Notes under the pieces: generated by a model
Databases searched by the model: none
What the model saw: only the letters and a program-made list of their open reading frames with translations
Told to the model about the DNA's origin: nothing
NCBI GenBank assembly: GCA_030680795.1
Contig: JAUXUL010000042.1
Coordinates: 31,418-95,417 of the forward strand
Origin: Anaerolineales bacterium
GTDB taxonomy: Bacteria > Chloroflexota > Anaerolineae > Anaerolineales > Villigracilaceae
Length of the DNA stretch: 64,000 bases
Reading direction: 5' to 3'
Made by a program: the position numbers and the translations under genes
Part shown: positions 25,401 through 34,046 of the stretch, in pieces
Layout of the letters: every line of letters begins with the position of its first letter
Numbering within the stretch: the stretch's first letter is position 1

Positions 25401-27986
25401 ATGCAGGAAATTAAAATCTACAAAACGGCAGACCTTGTGTTGCAGGTCAATAAAAACTACGACCCCGCGAAACTAAACCTTGCGGCGTGGGATCGTTATT
25501 TGGATATTCTTTGTGTTGACAGACAATTTCAAAAGGAATCCATCCAAAAAGCAATTATCTTTTTAGCGTCTGGATTGTATAAAGATATTCGAGATGTTGT
25601 TACTGAAAACTACAATAATGCCCGCAATACAGAAATGCGAAGTCGGTATAACACAATAGATGACTATCTGCGTCAATTGCAATTACCCAATAAACTTTCT
25701 GCTACGATTGATCTTGCTACAGGCACGGGCAAGAGTTACGTCATCTACGGAATTGCTCAAATTATGCTTGGTTTGGGCTTGGTAGACCGCGTTTTGGTTC
25801 TTTGTCCGTCGTTGACCATTGAAGACGGCTTGCTGGAAAAATTCATGGCTCTAAGTCAGGATGCGACCCTGCTTAAAGCCATTCCCGAAGAAAGCAAATG
25901 GAAAAACCCATCCATCAAAACCGCCGAAGTCACCATCAAGGAAGGTGATATTTGTGTTGAAAATATTCATGCTGTTTATGAAAAAACAGGTTCATCCATC
26001 AAAGACAGTTTTGCGGGCAACGGAGAGCGAACTTTGGTTTTGAATGATGAATGTCATCATATTTTCAATACGATTGAAGGCAGATACAAAGAAAGTCAGA
26101 GTTTGAAAAAATGGAAAGAATTCTTGATTAGCCCCGATTACAACTTCAAATATATTCTGGGTTTTACTGGCACGGCTTACATCAAAGACGAATATTTCAA
26201 TGATGTCATTTATCGTTATTCCTTGCGTCAGGCAGTAAATGACAAAATGGTAAAAATGGTGGAGTACGTCAGCAAGAATGATGATGCTGATCCAGAGATT
26301 AAGTTTCAGGAAATCCATGACAACCATCGGCAAAACGTAAATCAATATCGCAAAGTAAAACCTTTGACAATTCTTGTCACGAAAGATATTACTGGCGCTA
26401 AACGGCTGGCAACTGAACTTTCTGATTTTTTGGCAGATAAGGAAGGATTGGATTTAGAGAAAGTTGCAGAGAAAGTCTTAATCGTTACATCAGCCAATGA
26501 ACATAAAGTCAATGTTCGCAAACTCAAAGAAGTTGACAACCTGTATAACAAAGTCGAATGGATCGTTTCCGTTTCCATGCTGACCGAAGGTTGGGATGTG
26601 AAGAACGTCTTTCAAATTGTTCCTTGGGAAGACCGCGCTTTTAATTCCAAATTACTCATTGCTCAAGTTTTAGGGCGTGGCTTACGAATTCCCCCCGCTT
26701 ATCAAAGCCCTCAGCCAATTGTCAAAGTATTTAATCATGATGCCTGGAGCAGAAATATTCGCGGTTTGGTGGATGAAATTTTGGAAATAGAAATGAAATT
26801 GATTTCATCACCTTTGGCAGATGGTGAGAGAACCAAATATCATTTTGAAGTTTTCAACATTGACTATACTCGAAATCCGCAGGAGAAGTTTTCCGAAAGA
26901 AAGCATGATGAATTTGATTACACAAAAGGTTATATAAAACTTCAATCGCAAATTGAAGATTTTGAGAAAGACACGGAATACACCAACCTTTTGGGCGTAA
27001 GTGAAAGTAAAAACACCCTGATTCACTATGCCACTTATACGGTTGATGAAATCGTTAGTAAGATTTTCTCTGAATTACGATTGCGCGAGTGGGAAGGCAA
27101 AATTTTGAAGTTGCCCACAGGGAATTACTCGAAAGAAAACTTGCCGCCTAAAGAAGAAATCAAGAAAATAATTCGCCAGTCAATGGAAGAAGTTGGTATC
27201 AAAGGCGATAGGTTGACTGAAACTAACAAAATCAAAATTTTGAGTAGTTTTAATACCTTGTTGCGCAAAACTGGTAAAACGACTTTCTACGAAAGAAAAG
27301 CAAAAGAGCCATTTGCGATCAGCACACGAAATATAGATAAAGAGAGTATGGCTGTTGGGAATTTACGAAATAACGCAACAGTGTTTTTCTCATCAGAATA
27401 CGCAAAAGAATTGGAAATTGAACTGAGAGAAATACTGAGCGCAGTCGATGAAGATGAAACTTTTCCGAAGTATGCGGCTAAAGAAGTTAGTAAATTCTTA
27501 CTAAAAACTCCTCTTGATTTGGTTTTTGCTCGATATGAACCAGAGAGAAAATTCGTTGAGCGACTCTGTAAAACCGAAAACTCGCAGATTATTAATGCTT
27601 GGATTAAGAGCCGAGATATAGGCTTTTACTCCATTGAATATTCAATGACATCGAGCGCTGGAAAACATTCAAAGACTCAAACCTTCAATCCCGATTTTTT
27701 CATCAAAGTTGCACAAGGCAAAAAGACTCACTTTATTGTTGTAGAAATAAAAGTCGATGGCGATGTGTCTGACGAAAACAAAGCAAAATTGAAGTATGCA
27801 AGACAGCATTTTGAAGATTTGAACAATGAATTAGCAGAACAATCAATTAACCAGGTTTATCATTTTCATTTTCTAAGTCCCAACTCTTACGATGTGTTCT
27901 TTGATGCGCTTTCAAATGGCAATTTGTTGAAAGATAAATTCAGAAGCGATTTAGAGGACAAATTGGAAGAGGATGAACAAGACTAA
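25401..27986 (+). CDS. type III restriction enzyme (Res): helicase-nuclease
   Basis: The 861-residue protein has the Walker A ATGTGKSYVIYG (~residue 108), a DECH box (LNDECHHIF, ~residue 210), and helicase motifs VSVSMLTEGWDV and QVLGRGLRIPP. The C-terminal nuclease pattern is FNPDFFIK followed by FIVVEIKVDGD, matching PD-(D/E)XK. The helicase translocates and cleaves foreign DNA once two unmethylated sites are met. No obvious frame damage. With Mod it forms the last module of the defence island. Confidence 0.92.
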   Translation: MQEIKIYKTADLVLQVNKNYDPAKLNLAAWDRYLDILCVDRQFQKESIQKAIIFLASGLYKDIRDVVTENYNNARNTEMRSRYNTIDDYLRQLQLPNKLSATIDLATGTGKSYVIYGIAQIMLGLGLVDRVLVLCPSLTIEDGLLEKFMALSQDATLLKAIPEESKWKNPSIKTAEVTIKEGDICVENIHAVYEKTGSSIKDSFAGNGERTLVLNDECHHIFNTIEGRYKESQSLKKWKEFLISPDYNFKYILGFTGTAYIKDEYFNDVIYRYSLRQAVNDKMVKMVEYVSKNDDADPEIKFQEIHDNHRQNVNQYRKVKPLTILVTKDITGAKRLATELSDFLADKEGLDLEKVAEKVLIVTSANEHKVNVRKLKEVDNLYNKVEWIVSVSMLTEGWDVKNVFQIVPWEDRAFNSKLLIAQVLGRGLRIPPAYQSPQPIVKVFNHDAWSRNIRGLVDEILEIEMKLISSPLADGERTKYHFEVFNIDYTRNPQEKFSERKHDEFDYTKGYIKLQSQIEDFEKDTEYTNLLGVSESKNTLIHYATYTVDEIVSKIFSELRLREWEGKILKLPTGNYSKENLPPKEEIKKIIRQSMEEVGIKGDRLTETNKIKILSSFNTLLRKTGKTTFYERKAKEPFAISTRNIDKESMAVGNLRNNATVFFSSEYAKELEIELREILSAVDEDETFPKYAAKEVSKFLLKTPLDLVFARYEPERKFVERLCKTENSQIINAWIKSRDIGFYSIEYSMTSSAGKHSKTQTFNPDFFIKVAQGKKTHFIVVEIKVDGDVSDENKAKLKYARQHFEDLNNELAEQSINQVYHFHFLSPNSYDVFFDALSNGNLLKDKFRSDLEDKLEEDEQD

Positions 27987-28122
27987 GCAAGATGGGGTTG
28001 GGAAAGAGATTGCGGAGGAGTGACTGCCCCCTCCGCCTTCACCCTTCGGTATCAGGCGAGTCTTGCCCGCATAGGAGTCTTTGATACCCGCCATTGCCAC
28101 TGAACGCGACCGTTATGCTCTC

Positions 28123-28947
28123 TCAAACCGTTGCCAGGATCAGCAATCCCATGACAACTACGCCGCCTCCCAATGCCAGCCGCACCCACTCTTTGTGATG
28201 CAGATTCCAATGCGCCAAACGGTTGAGGGTTGGGCGGGCGGAAGCGGCGATCAGGATGACAACCAGCGGCAAAACGAAGACCAGGTTGTAAAGCACGAGA
28301 TAGCTATATCCAAGTAATGCCGAGGGTTGGAGAGCCAGCAGGCTGATCACGCCGAGATAGACTGCGCCGCTGCATGGAATGGTGCATAGACCGATCAGGA
28401 AACCTCCCACGATCAAAGCGGGGACAGTGGCCTTTTTCGCCATATCCTGGGCCATCCTCCCGACCTGAGGCGGGGCTTGCAGCCGCCAGCCCAGGTCCGG
28501 GAGGAAGAAGTCCTTGAGCATCCACAAGCCAAATAAGATCGCCGCGAGTGCGCCGAATCGGGCAGGCAGATGTTCGCGCGTAAAGAAGTCCAATGTCTTA
28601 AGCAAGCCAATGCCAAGCGCGAGATAAGTCAGGAAAACGGCGGCAATGTAAATGCCTCCCTGACCCAGCAGCCGCGCTCGAATGGCATTGACACTTTGCC
28701 CGCCGGCCTGCATGGTTGCCAGCATGGCCGTGATGAAAAGAAGCAGGACGGTGAACGCGCATGGATTGATGCCATCCACTGCCGCGGCCACGATGACAGT
28801 GGGCAGTGTGATCGCAGGCAGATACATTTTCATGGCTTCGGCCGGCGCGTTGGGATGCCAAAAGCCAGTCAGCGCGATGGCACCCAAAGCCACGACAGCC
28901 AATACCGAAAGTATGACGATGCGCCGAAATTGTGAGGTTGTTGCCAT
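28123..28947 (-). CDS. CcdA/DsbD-type membrane thiol reductase
   Basis: The 274-residue protein has six or seven membrane helices. One conserved Cys is in GINPCAFTVLLLF and the other in CTIPCSGAVYLG, the two half-repeats of the CcdA fold. CcdA passes electrons from cytoplasmic thioredoxin to outside partners such as TlpA. The ATG at 28947 is chosen because AAGGA lies 5 bases upstream; the preceding cupredoxin gene stops one base before it. It is the last gene of the Lgt-HMA-cupredoxin operon. Confidence 0.87.
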   Translation of the reverse strand: MATTSQFRRIVILSVLAVVALGAIALTGFWHPNAPAEAMKMYLPAITLPTVIVAAAVDGINPCAFTVLLLFITAMLATMQAGGQSVNAIRARLLGQGGIYIAAVFLTYLALGIGLLKTLDFFTREHLPARFGALAAILFGLWMLKDFFLPDLGWRLQAPPQVGRMAQDMAKKATVPALIVGGFLIGLCTIPCSGAVYLGVISLLALQPSALLGYSYLVLYNLVFVLPLVVILIAASARPTLNRLAHWNLHHKEWVRLALGGGVVVMGLLILATV

Positions 28948-28948
28948 G

Positions 28949-29407
28949 TTATCCTTCGACAATGATCTGGCCGTTCATGGTTGGATTGGCTTTCCCGCCG
29001 CAACAAATGTCACAGTAGAAAGTGTAGGCGCCTGCCTTCTCCGGCGTGAAAGTGGCATAATTGGAACTTTCGGGCTGGGCGATAACATTCACACCCAGTT
29101 CATCCACAGCCCATTGATGCTTTCCGCCGCCATCGGTGTGATGTTCGTTATCCAGGCTGGTCAGGCGGATGGTGACAGGCTGGCCGACCTTGAGGCGGAT
29201 CTCCGGTATGTCAAAGCCGCTCATGTCAGCGGCAATGTCAATCACATTGCCAGCTATGGGTTCAAGCGCCGGACGGGAGAATGCGGACTGGAGGTAATAG
29301 CCTGCCAGTCCGAGTACGCCGATGACGATCACGACAAAGATCGTTGAGCGGATGCGCTGTTTTTTGTGACGCGCCTCTTTACGAGTTAGGCGGGGTGATT
29401 TTTTCAT
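28949..29407 (-). CDS. membrane-anchored cupredoxin-like protein
   Basis: The 152-residue protein has a basic N-terminus, a signal anchor and a cupredoxin-like β domain. Probable copper ligands are the His pair in DNEHHTDGGGKHQW and the cysteines of YCDICCGGKANPTMNG, with spacing like a CuA or blue-copper site. The ATG at 29407 has AAGGAT 8 bases upstream. Overlap and spacing place it between the HMA protein and CcdA, so it may receive or carry copper outside the membrane. Confidence 0.83.
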   Translation of the reverse strand: MKKSPRLTRKEARHKKQRIRSTIFVVIVIGVLGLAGYYLQSAFSRPALEPIAGNVIDIAADMSGFDIPEIRLKVGQPVTIRLTSLDNEHHTDGGGKHQWAVDELGVNVIAQPESSNYATFTPEKAGAYTFYCDICCGGKANPTMNGQIIVEG

Positions 29408-29438
29408 TGGTTTCATCCTTTTTGAAAGAGATCGGAAT

Positions 29439-29738
29439 TTATGCGGTAACGAGTTCGGCGCGGTATTCGTGGCGGCCGTCATCCCCAGCGCGCGACACCG
29501 CTTCGACCAGCATATTCGCGGAGATTCTCTGGCTGTCATAACTGACCTCCGCCATGGACATGTTCAGATATACATCCACCCCGTAAACGCCCTCCAGCGA
29601 AAGCAGGCTGTTGCGAACCCGTGTGACACAGTTCTCGCAGCCCATCCCCAAAACCCTCAGCAATGCGTTTTCGCCGTTGCGAATTTGATCGGCGTTTAAA
29701 TCCTTATTCAATGGTTCAACGTAACAATTTTTGTCCAT
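29439..29738 (-). CDS. heavy-metal-associated (HMA) domain protein
   Basis: The 99-residue protein carries LGMGCENCVTRVRNSLLSLEGV, the GMxCxxC metal loop of CopZ/Atx1-type chaperones, within a single ferredoxin-like domain. The N-terminal extension has another Cys (DKNCYVEPL). Start chosen at 29738 with AAGGAG 8 bases upstream. It probably delivers Cu(I) to the cupredoxin or CcdA neighbour. Confidence 0.85.
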   Translation of the reverse strand: MDKNCYVEPLNKDLNADQIRNGENALLRVLGMGCENCVTRVRNSLLSLEGVYGVDVYLNMSMAEVSYDSQRISANMLVEAVSRAGDDGRHEYRAELVTA

Positions 29739-29761
29739 CTTTATTCTCCTTAATAATTTCT

Positions 29762-30553
29762 TCAAGCCTTGCGCAGACGCGCGCTCGACTTGCGCGGCAT
29801 CCAGGCCAGCAAAGCCAGGCCGATGGCGAACCCAAACACGGCCACGATCTGAGATTGCGTCAAGCCGAAGGCGATGATGCGATACGAACTGGTGAAGGCC
29901 AGAAAGAAACGCTCAAGACTGTAGAGAGTCAAATAAACGAGGAACAGTCTTCCGTCAGGCCAGTTGCGTTTTCGCAATCCCCAGAGCACGGCAAAGATTC
30001 CCAGGTTGATCACGAGTTCGTAAACGGGCATGGGCGTATAGTACACGCCAAGCTGCGGCACCATCACGTTAGGATTGGTGTATGCAAAACCGAATGGACC
30101 GTTCGTGGGTTTGCCCATGGCATCGCCCGTAATCACACAGGCGATGCGCCCAATCGCCTGCGCCAGAACCAGGCCTGGAGCGGCGGCATCCAGTAATTTT
30201 GGGAAACGCCAGCCGCGCCGCCAGGCAATCAAACCGCCCGCTATCAGCCCACCGATGAGCGCGCCCCAGATGGCCAGCCCGCCCTCCCAAATGTAGAGCG
30301 CGCGGATGGGGTTCGCCGCGTATTCGTGCGGCCAGTGATCGAGCACATGAAATAAGCGCGCGCCGATCAATCCGCCGACGATGATCCAGACGGCGGCATC
30401 GTAGATATCTTCCTTTTTGAAGCCTTTGCGTTCAGCCTCACGCGCCGTCAGCCAGATACCTACTCCCATAGCGATCAAGAGAATGATGCTGTACCAACGC
30501 AGGGCAAAGTGGCCGATATTGAATATGATTGGGTCAATGGAAATTGTGAACAT
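29762..30553 (-). CDS. lgt: prolipoprotein diacylglyceryl transferase Lgt
   Basis: The 263-residue polytopic protein has IIVGGLIGARLFHVLDHWPHE, GRIACVITGDAMG and YYTPMPVYELVINL, matching the Lgt family. Lgt attaches diacylglycerol to the lipobox Cys of lipoproteins. A more divergent Lgt-like protein is at 34033. Here it sits in an operon with copper proteins. Confidence 0.92.
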   Translation of the reverse strand: MFTISIDPIIFNIGHFALRWYSIILLIAMGVGIWLTAREAERKGFKKEDIYDAAVWIIVGGLIGARLFHVLDHWPHEYAANPIRALYIWEGGLAIWGALIGGLIAGGLIAWRRGWRFPKLLDAAAPGLVLAQAIGRIACVITGDAMGKPTNGPFGFAYTNPNVMVPQLGVYYTPMPVYELVINLGIFAVLWGLRKRNWPDGRLFLVYLTLYSLERFFLAFTSSYRIIAFGLTQSQIVAVFGFAIGLALLAWMPRKSSARLRKA

Positions 30554-30567
30554 AATTATCTAAAACC

Positions 30568-30765
30568 TCACGACTTAAATATTTTCCAGGAGCAGATGCC
30601 CTGGCAAATCACCAAAATGGCGATCAACAAGCCTGCCAAAACCAGCAGGCTGATCTTCAATCCGAAGAAGGGAAAGATCAACAGGCCCACCAAAGGAAGC
30701 GCGCACATCCAGATCAGGATGGCCAACGCCATGTCATCAAAGCGATTTGCAAATCTTTTCAACAT
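30568..30765 (-). CDS. two-helix membrane protein, 65 aa
   Basis: Nearly all of this protein is two membrane helices, with an internal Cys (IWMCAL) and a second one (CQGICSW). It leads the operon with lgt, HMA, cupredoxin and CcdA. Family not recognised. Confidence 0.62.
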   Translation of the reverse strand: MLKRFANRFDDMALAILIWMCALPLVGLLIFPFFGLKISLLVLAGLLIAILVICQGICSWKIFKS

Positions 30766-30846
30766 GATCTGTTCCTAAAATTCAAGTTCATCGCTATTGT
30801 ATGACTTTGAATGGAAATATCTAAGCGCCGTTTATCGCATTTTAGA

Positions 30847-30864
30847 ATAGGCTTTTTTGCTTAT
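30847..30864 (-). promoter_or_regulatory. copy of the ATAAGC-N6-GCCTAT palindrome
   Basis: The minus strand reads ATAAGCAAAAAAGCCTAT, followed by CGGCGCT at 26-32 bases from its centre. It lies 82 bases before the operon with lgt and cupredoxin. Confidence 0.65.
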
Positions 30865-30871
30865 ATAAAAT

Positions 30872-30901
30872 GTCAGGCTCTGGATATGACCAGAGCCTGA
30901 C
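30872..30901 (-). terminator. hairpin terminator after the 373-aa gene
   Basis: GTCAGGCTCTGG and CCAGAGCCTGAC form perfect 12-bp arms with a 6-base loop; the minus strand then reads ATTTTATA. The terminator ends the unit that starts at 32891. Confidence 0.75.
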
Positions 30902-30958
30902 AAGGATTTACAAACCGATAAAATTTTTACCCGTCCATTTCTCCATTTGTTTGTTGGG

Positions 30959-32080
30959 TTAAGTTCCGCAGCTACCACCGCTATCAGGCGCTTTGGGGAG
31001 CAGTCCGCTGGATTGAAGCGAGGCATAAACCTGGCCTGAGCCGGAAGCGGAAAAGAATTGCTGGCCAGTGACCATGCGCGGGTCGGCCTGGGCGAAATCA
31101 ATATTCTGGTTTGCCTTAAGATAAATGGCCGTCTGCAATGACTGTTGAGGGAACCAAAAGGCGTTTACATACTTGGCCGCCGTAAACATCTCGTCCACGC
31201 TGGCATCCTGCGCAGCGAGCAATTGGAGCAGTCCGAGCATGGCCATGCCGTGATTGCAATCGGGGAAGATCGTCGGGTTATTGCAGCAGGGACGATACAC
31301 AGCTGCAGCCACCTCTTCCACCCGCGCTTGTTGTTCAGGCGTCAGCAAGATCAACTCTGTGCTCGCATATAACTCCGTGACAGGTTTTGTTCCAAGAGTC
31401 CATCCGCCGGTGGATGCGAAGCGGTCAATCTGCCCGCCGCTATTTTGAACGATGGGACCCGCCATCAGAATCGGATTCTTGTTGACCAGACCGACCGCCC
31501 AGAAAAAATTGAGCAGGAAATGAGCGTTCTGCGCTGAGATGACGATCTGCTCATCGCTGCCCCGCTTCAAGGCCTCGACCTGGAACTGGGTCAGCGGATC
31601 CCCGGCATTTTCATACACTGCCGCAAACGCATCGTAGTTGATCGCGCCGCTCTCCAGCAGGCGCGGCCCAAGGTCGCCGTAGCGAACAGGAAGTTCGTAT
31701 CCATCCTGGGGATTGACCTGTTCCATCAGAACCGCGAAATCCATTCCACCACTCCCGCTTTCACTGCTGGTATCGGCAGAAGCGACAAGAGGCTGAACTG
31801 CGGCGGCGCTTTGCGCTCTGCGCCCCCAGGCTGCGTAACCGCTCAAAATTCCCAACAGAAATGAAGCCAGGATCAAAGACGGATATAGCCAGGATGTGAT
31901 TGGACGCGGCTTCTTCTGCATTGGAAGCGGAGCAACTGTGCGCTTTGTTCGCGGAACACCAGGTTTCTTACTGGTAGTTCGCGGAGTTGCAGGCTTCTTA
32001 CTGGTATTTCGAGGTGTTGCAAGCTTCTTACTCGTGGTTCGAGGTGTTGCAGACTTCTTGTTCAAACTGGATTCTGACAT
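30959..32080 (-). CDS. membrane-anchored protein with tandem-repeat tail, 373 aa
   Basis: A cytoplasmic N-terminal tail is built from ten-residue repeats such as SKKPATPRTT. A membrane helix (LYPSLILASFLLGILSGYA) follows and then an all-helical domain of about 270 residues. That domain has a PCCNNPTIFPDCNHG cluster of three Cys and a His that looks like a metal site, and a C-terminal GGSCGT. Family not recognised. It is last in a unit with a methyltransferase and DUF2933 gene. Confidence 0.78.
   Translation of the reverse strand: MSESSLNKKSATPRTTSKKLATPRNTSKKPATPRTTSKKPGVPRTKRTVAPLPMQKKPRPITSWLYPSLILASFLLGILSGYAAWGRRAQSAAAVQPLVASADTSSESGSGGMDFAVLMEQVNPQDGYELPVRYGDLGPRLLESGAINYDAFAAVYENAGDPLTQFQVEALKRGSDEQIVISAQNAHFLLNFFWAVGLVNKNPILMAGPIVQNSGGQIDRFASTGGWTLGTKPVTELYASTELILLTPEQQARVEEVAAAVYRPCCNNPTIFPDCNHGMAMLGLLQLLAAQDASVDEMFTAAKYVNAFWFPQQSLQTAIYLKANQNIDFAQADPRMVTGQQFFSASGSGQVYASLQSSGLLPKAPDSGGSCGT
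31947..32066. repeat. four 30-bp tandem repeats inside a gene
   Basis: Units starting at 31947, 31977, 32007 and 32037 each read close to (G/T)TTCG-GG-GTTGCAGGCTTCTTACT. They encode the Ser-Lys-Lys-x-x-x-Pro-Arg tail of the gene and are in frame, so the number of copies could change without breaking it. Confidence 0.8.
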
Positions 32081-32089
32081 ACGATCTCC

Positions 32090-32242
32090 TTATGTTTTTT
32101 TTGCTTTAATGGTTTCATAAAACCAGATCGGCCCGAAAAGGTTATTCTTATGATGTTCAAATTCGGAAGCAGGATAAAAACCCTCCTCTTTCAACGTGGG
32201 TAAGATGCGCCTGCAAAAACTATCGGCCGCGTCATCTGGCAT
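32090..32242 (-). CDS. small hypothetical protein, 50 aa
   Basis: The frame from ATG 32242 reads MPDDAADSFCRRILPTLKEEG and then ASEFEHHKNNLFGPIWFYET. It overlaps the end of the methyltransferase gene by 11 bases and ends 10 bases before the next gene. It looks protein-like, but the start and family are not certain. Confidence 0.45.
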   Translation of the reverse strand: MPDDAADSFCRRILPTLKEEGFYPASEFEHHKNNLFGPIWFYETIKAKKT

Positions 32243-32891
32243 TTCGATTGGTTCCTGCTGACAGCAGGCGCGGCAGGAAGGCGGGCGTCTGAGCAGCGTA
32301 CTTTTCATACGTCTCTCCGAACTCCGCCAGAGACTCATTTTCTTCTCTGCGCGCCAAACGGACGTACATGCTGACCAGAAGAGGAAACATAATCAGGGTG
32401 ATCAATGTCGGCCATTGGATCAGGAAACCCAGCATGATCATGATAAAGCCGGCATACTGGGGATGGCGCAGATAGGTATAAGGGCCGTCAGAGGCAACTT
32501 GATGAGTGCGTTGAGCTTGATAAAGTATGCGCCATGCGTAACCAATCAAAATAAAACCACCCGCGACAAGCCCATCACTGAGCCAGTGTAAAGGGCTTAG
32601 ATGGGGGTCGCCTTTCCACCCAAGAAGTGTTTGCAGAATATGGCCGCTGTTATGTGAGAAGAGGTCAATGCCTGGATAGCGGCTGGCAAGCCAGCCGGAG
32701 AGCAGGTAAATCGTCAGCGGGAAGCCATACATCTCCGTAAACAGCGCCACCAGAAAGGCTGAGAATGCTCCGAACGAGCGCCAATCGCGAGAGGTACGCG
32801 GTTTATAGAAGCTGAAAGCAAAGATGATAAAAATGGCCGCGTTGATAATAACCAACGGCCAAAGCCCATAGGCAGGCGCATCTGTATTCAT
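32232..32891 (-). CDS. isoprenylcysteine carboxyl methyltransferase-like (ICMT/PEMT) membrane protein
   Basis: The 219-residue protein has about five membrane helices and the motif GPYTYLRHPQYAGFIMIMLG, typical of the ICMT/phospholipid methyltransferase fold, where His and the nearby Arg bind SAM. Acceptor unknown. Its start overlaps the DUF2933 stop by 4 bases. Confidence 0.85.
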   Translation of the reverse strand: MNTDAPAYGLWPLVIINAAIFIIFAFSFYKPRTSRDWRSFGAFSAFLVALFTEMYGFPLTIYLLSGWLASRYPGIDLFSHNSGHILQTLLGWKGDPHLSPLHWLSDGLVAGGFILIGYAWRILYQAQRTHQVASDGPYTYLRHPQYAGFIMIMLGFLIQWPTLITLIMFPLLVSMYVRLARREENESLAEFGETYEKYAAQTPAFLPRLLSAGTNRNAR

Positions 32892-33124
32892 TGTCTATCC
32901 TCCGGATGATCGCCGCCCGGGACGCGGTTGCCATTCTGCTCTCGGCGAATGAACAGAAACAAGAGCAGGGAAAGAAGCAACAGCGCGTATGGCAGGACGC
33001 CAAATAGATGTGCGGTGTGTTCGGTAATCAAAAAGAATGCGGCGATGATCAAGAAGGCGGGCAGGACTATTCCTGTTCCTGACCGTGGAGATTTGCTAAA
33101 GTTTAACTTTGGTGGAGCGCTCAT
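32888..33124 (-). CDS. DUF2933-type membrane protein
   Basis: The 78-residue protein reads FLITEHTAHLFGVLPYALLLLSLLLF, the DUF2933 core with its conserved His pair, and ends in a polar tail (GGDHPEDRQ). Its stop overlaps the methyltransferase start. The ATG at 33124 is chosen over an earlier TTG. Confidence 0.8.
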   Translation of the reverse strand: MSAPPKLNFSKSPRSGTGIVLPAFLIIAAFFLITEHTAHLFGVLPYALLLLSLLLFLFIRREQNGNRVPGGDHPEDRQ

Positions 33125-33243
33125 AATCAATTCTCTGCCTGCTTTTCCATCGCACAGTGCTTTTGACCAATGCGACTTGAGTTATTGGAAGAAGTATATT
33201 GTGCTCAAGAGCTATTTACCAGATGAATTGTGCTTACACAGGC

Positions 33244-33261
33244 ATAAGCCAAATGGCCTAT
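33244..33261. promoter_or_regulatory. copy of the ATAAGC-N6-GCCTAT palindrome
   Basis: The plus strand reads ATAAGCCAAATGGCCTAT, a strong copy. It lies between two minus-strand genes (33124 and 33483), so its direction is the reverse of most others; it is 120 bases before the DUF2933 start. Confidence 0.55.
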
Positions 33262-33303
33262 CCGATTATTAGACAGGCCATTTGAAAGTGGATCGGTATG
33301 GGA

Positions 33304-33483
33304 TTAGTGATGATGCGCGTGTTCGTCGTCTTTGCCAAGATACTTCTCGGGTTCCTTGTCGAAAGACTTCTTACAGCCGAGCGAGCAGAAGTAGTAGGTC
33401 TGACCCTTGTACTCGGACGTGCCAGCGGCGGTCGCGGGGTCAATGTCCATGCCGCAGACGGGATCATGTACTGTAGTTGCCAT
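33304..33483 (-). CDS. YHS-domain protein, 59 aa
   Basis: The protein has HDPVCGMDIDPATAAGTSEY and YYFCSLGCKKSF, then a His-rich end (DDEHAHHH). Its core is nearly identical to the YHS protein at 15178. A strong AAGGAG lies 8 bases before the ATG. Metal binding is likely from the Cys pairs and His tail. Confidence 0.9.
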   Translation of the reverse strand: MATTVHDPVCGMDIDPATAAGTSEYKGQTYYFCSLGCKKSFDKEPEKYLGKDDEHAHHH

Positions 33484-33562
33484 AGGTTTTCTCCTTTCCT
33501 TTTGATTATTGATTATGCCCATTAATTATTGAGAGGACGAGCGTCAATCAGCCTGTTACTCG

Positions 33563-33580
33563 ACAGGCAGTTTTGCTTAT
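33563..33580 (-). promoter_or_regulatory. copy of the ATAAGC-N6-GCCTAT palindrome
   Basis: The minus strand reads ATAAGCAAAACTGCCTGT, followed closely by AACAGGC. It lies 80 bases before the YHS gene start. Confidence 0.6.
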
Positions 33581-33587
33581 CATTTTA

Positions 33588-34046
33588 TCATTGCGCCGGC
33601 CTGACCTCAATCGTAAACTGCACCTCGTCCTGATAGCCATCTTTGGCAAATTTGACGCGCAGCCACCAGGTCCCCACGGACGGGAATTGCGCGTTAGCCA
33701 TAAGCATGCCGCTGCCATCCGACATCGGCTGGACAGTACCCGAACCAACAGGCTGGTCGCTTCCCTCACGGCCGTACTCGAACGAAAAAGAATCCGGCTC
33801 AATGGTGACCTGATTTGAGTTCATGAGCATGAAATTCAGCGTCACAGTTCCCGTCGGCCTGGCAGGATAGGGATCGGTTTGAAGTCGAACCGTGACCAGT
33901 CCATAGGGGCCGAAATCCCTTATAGCGTCACGCGAGGGATTGCGCGCGATCTCGCCCAGCGTTGACCAGACCAGCAGCGCGATCAAGCCCAGCGCCATCA
34001 GTATGTAAAATATCCAGTCAAACCGAATTCGCTTAGCGTTTGACAT
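33588..34046 (-). CDS. FixH/YtkA-like membrane-anchored protein
   Basis: The 152-residue protein has one N-terminal helix and a β-sandwich domain with YPARPTGTVTLNFMLMN, GTWWLRVKF and DEVQFTIEV, resembling FixH/YtkA-like domains. FixH is linked to copper delivery to cytochrome oxidase. The ATG at 34046 is used because AAGGAGG lies 8 bases upstream; it overlaps the preceding gene by 14 bases. Confidence 0.75.
   Translation of the reverse strand: MSNAKRIRFDWIFYILMALGLIALLVWSTLGEIARNPSRDAIRDFGPYGLVTVRLQTDPYPARPTGTVTLNFMLMNSNQVTIEPDSFSFEYGREGSDQPVGSGTVQPMSDGSGMLMANAQFPSVGTWWLRVKFAKDGYQDEVQFTIEVRPAQ

Noticed and set aside
28005..28040. Terminator after the type III res gene
   Set aside because: A GCGGAGG/CCTCCGC hairpin is present but has no T-run, so it was not called.
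31947..32066. Possible CRISPR array
   Set aside because: The 30-bp units are directly adjacent without spacers and encode an in-frame protein tail.
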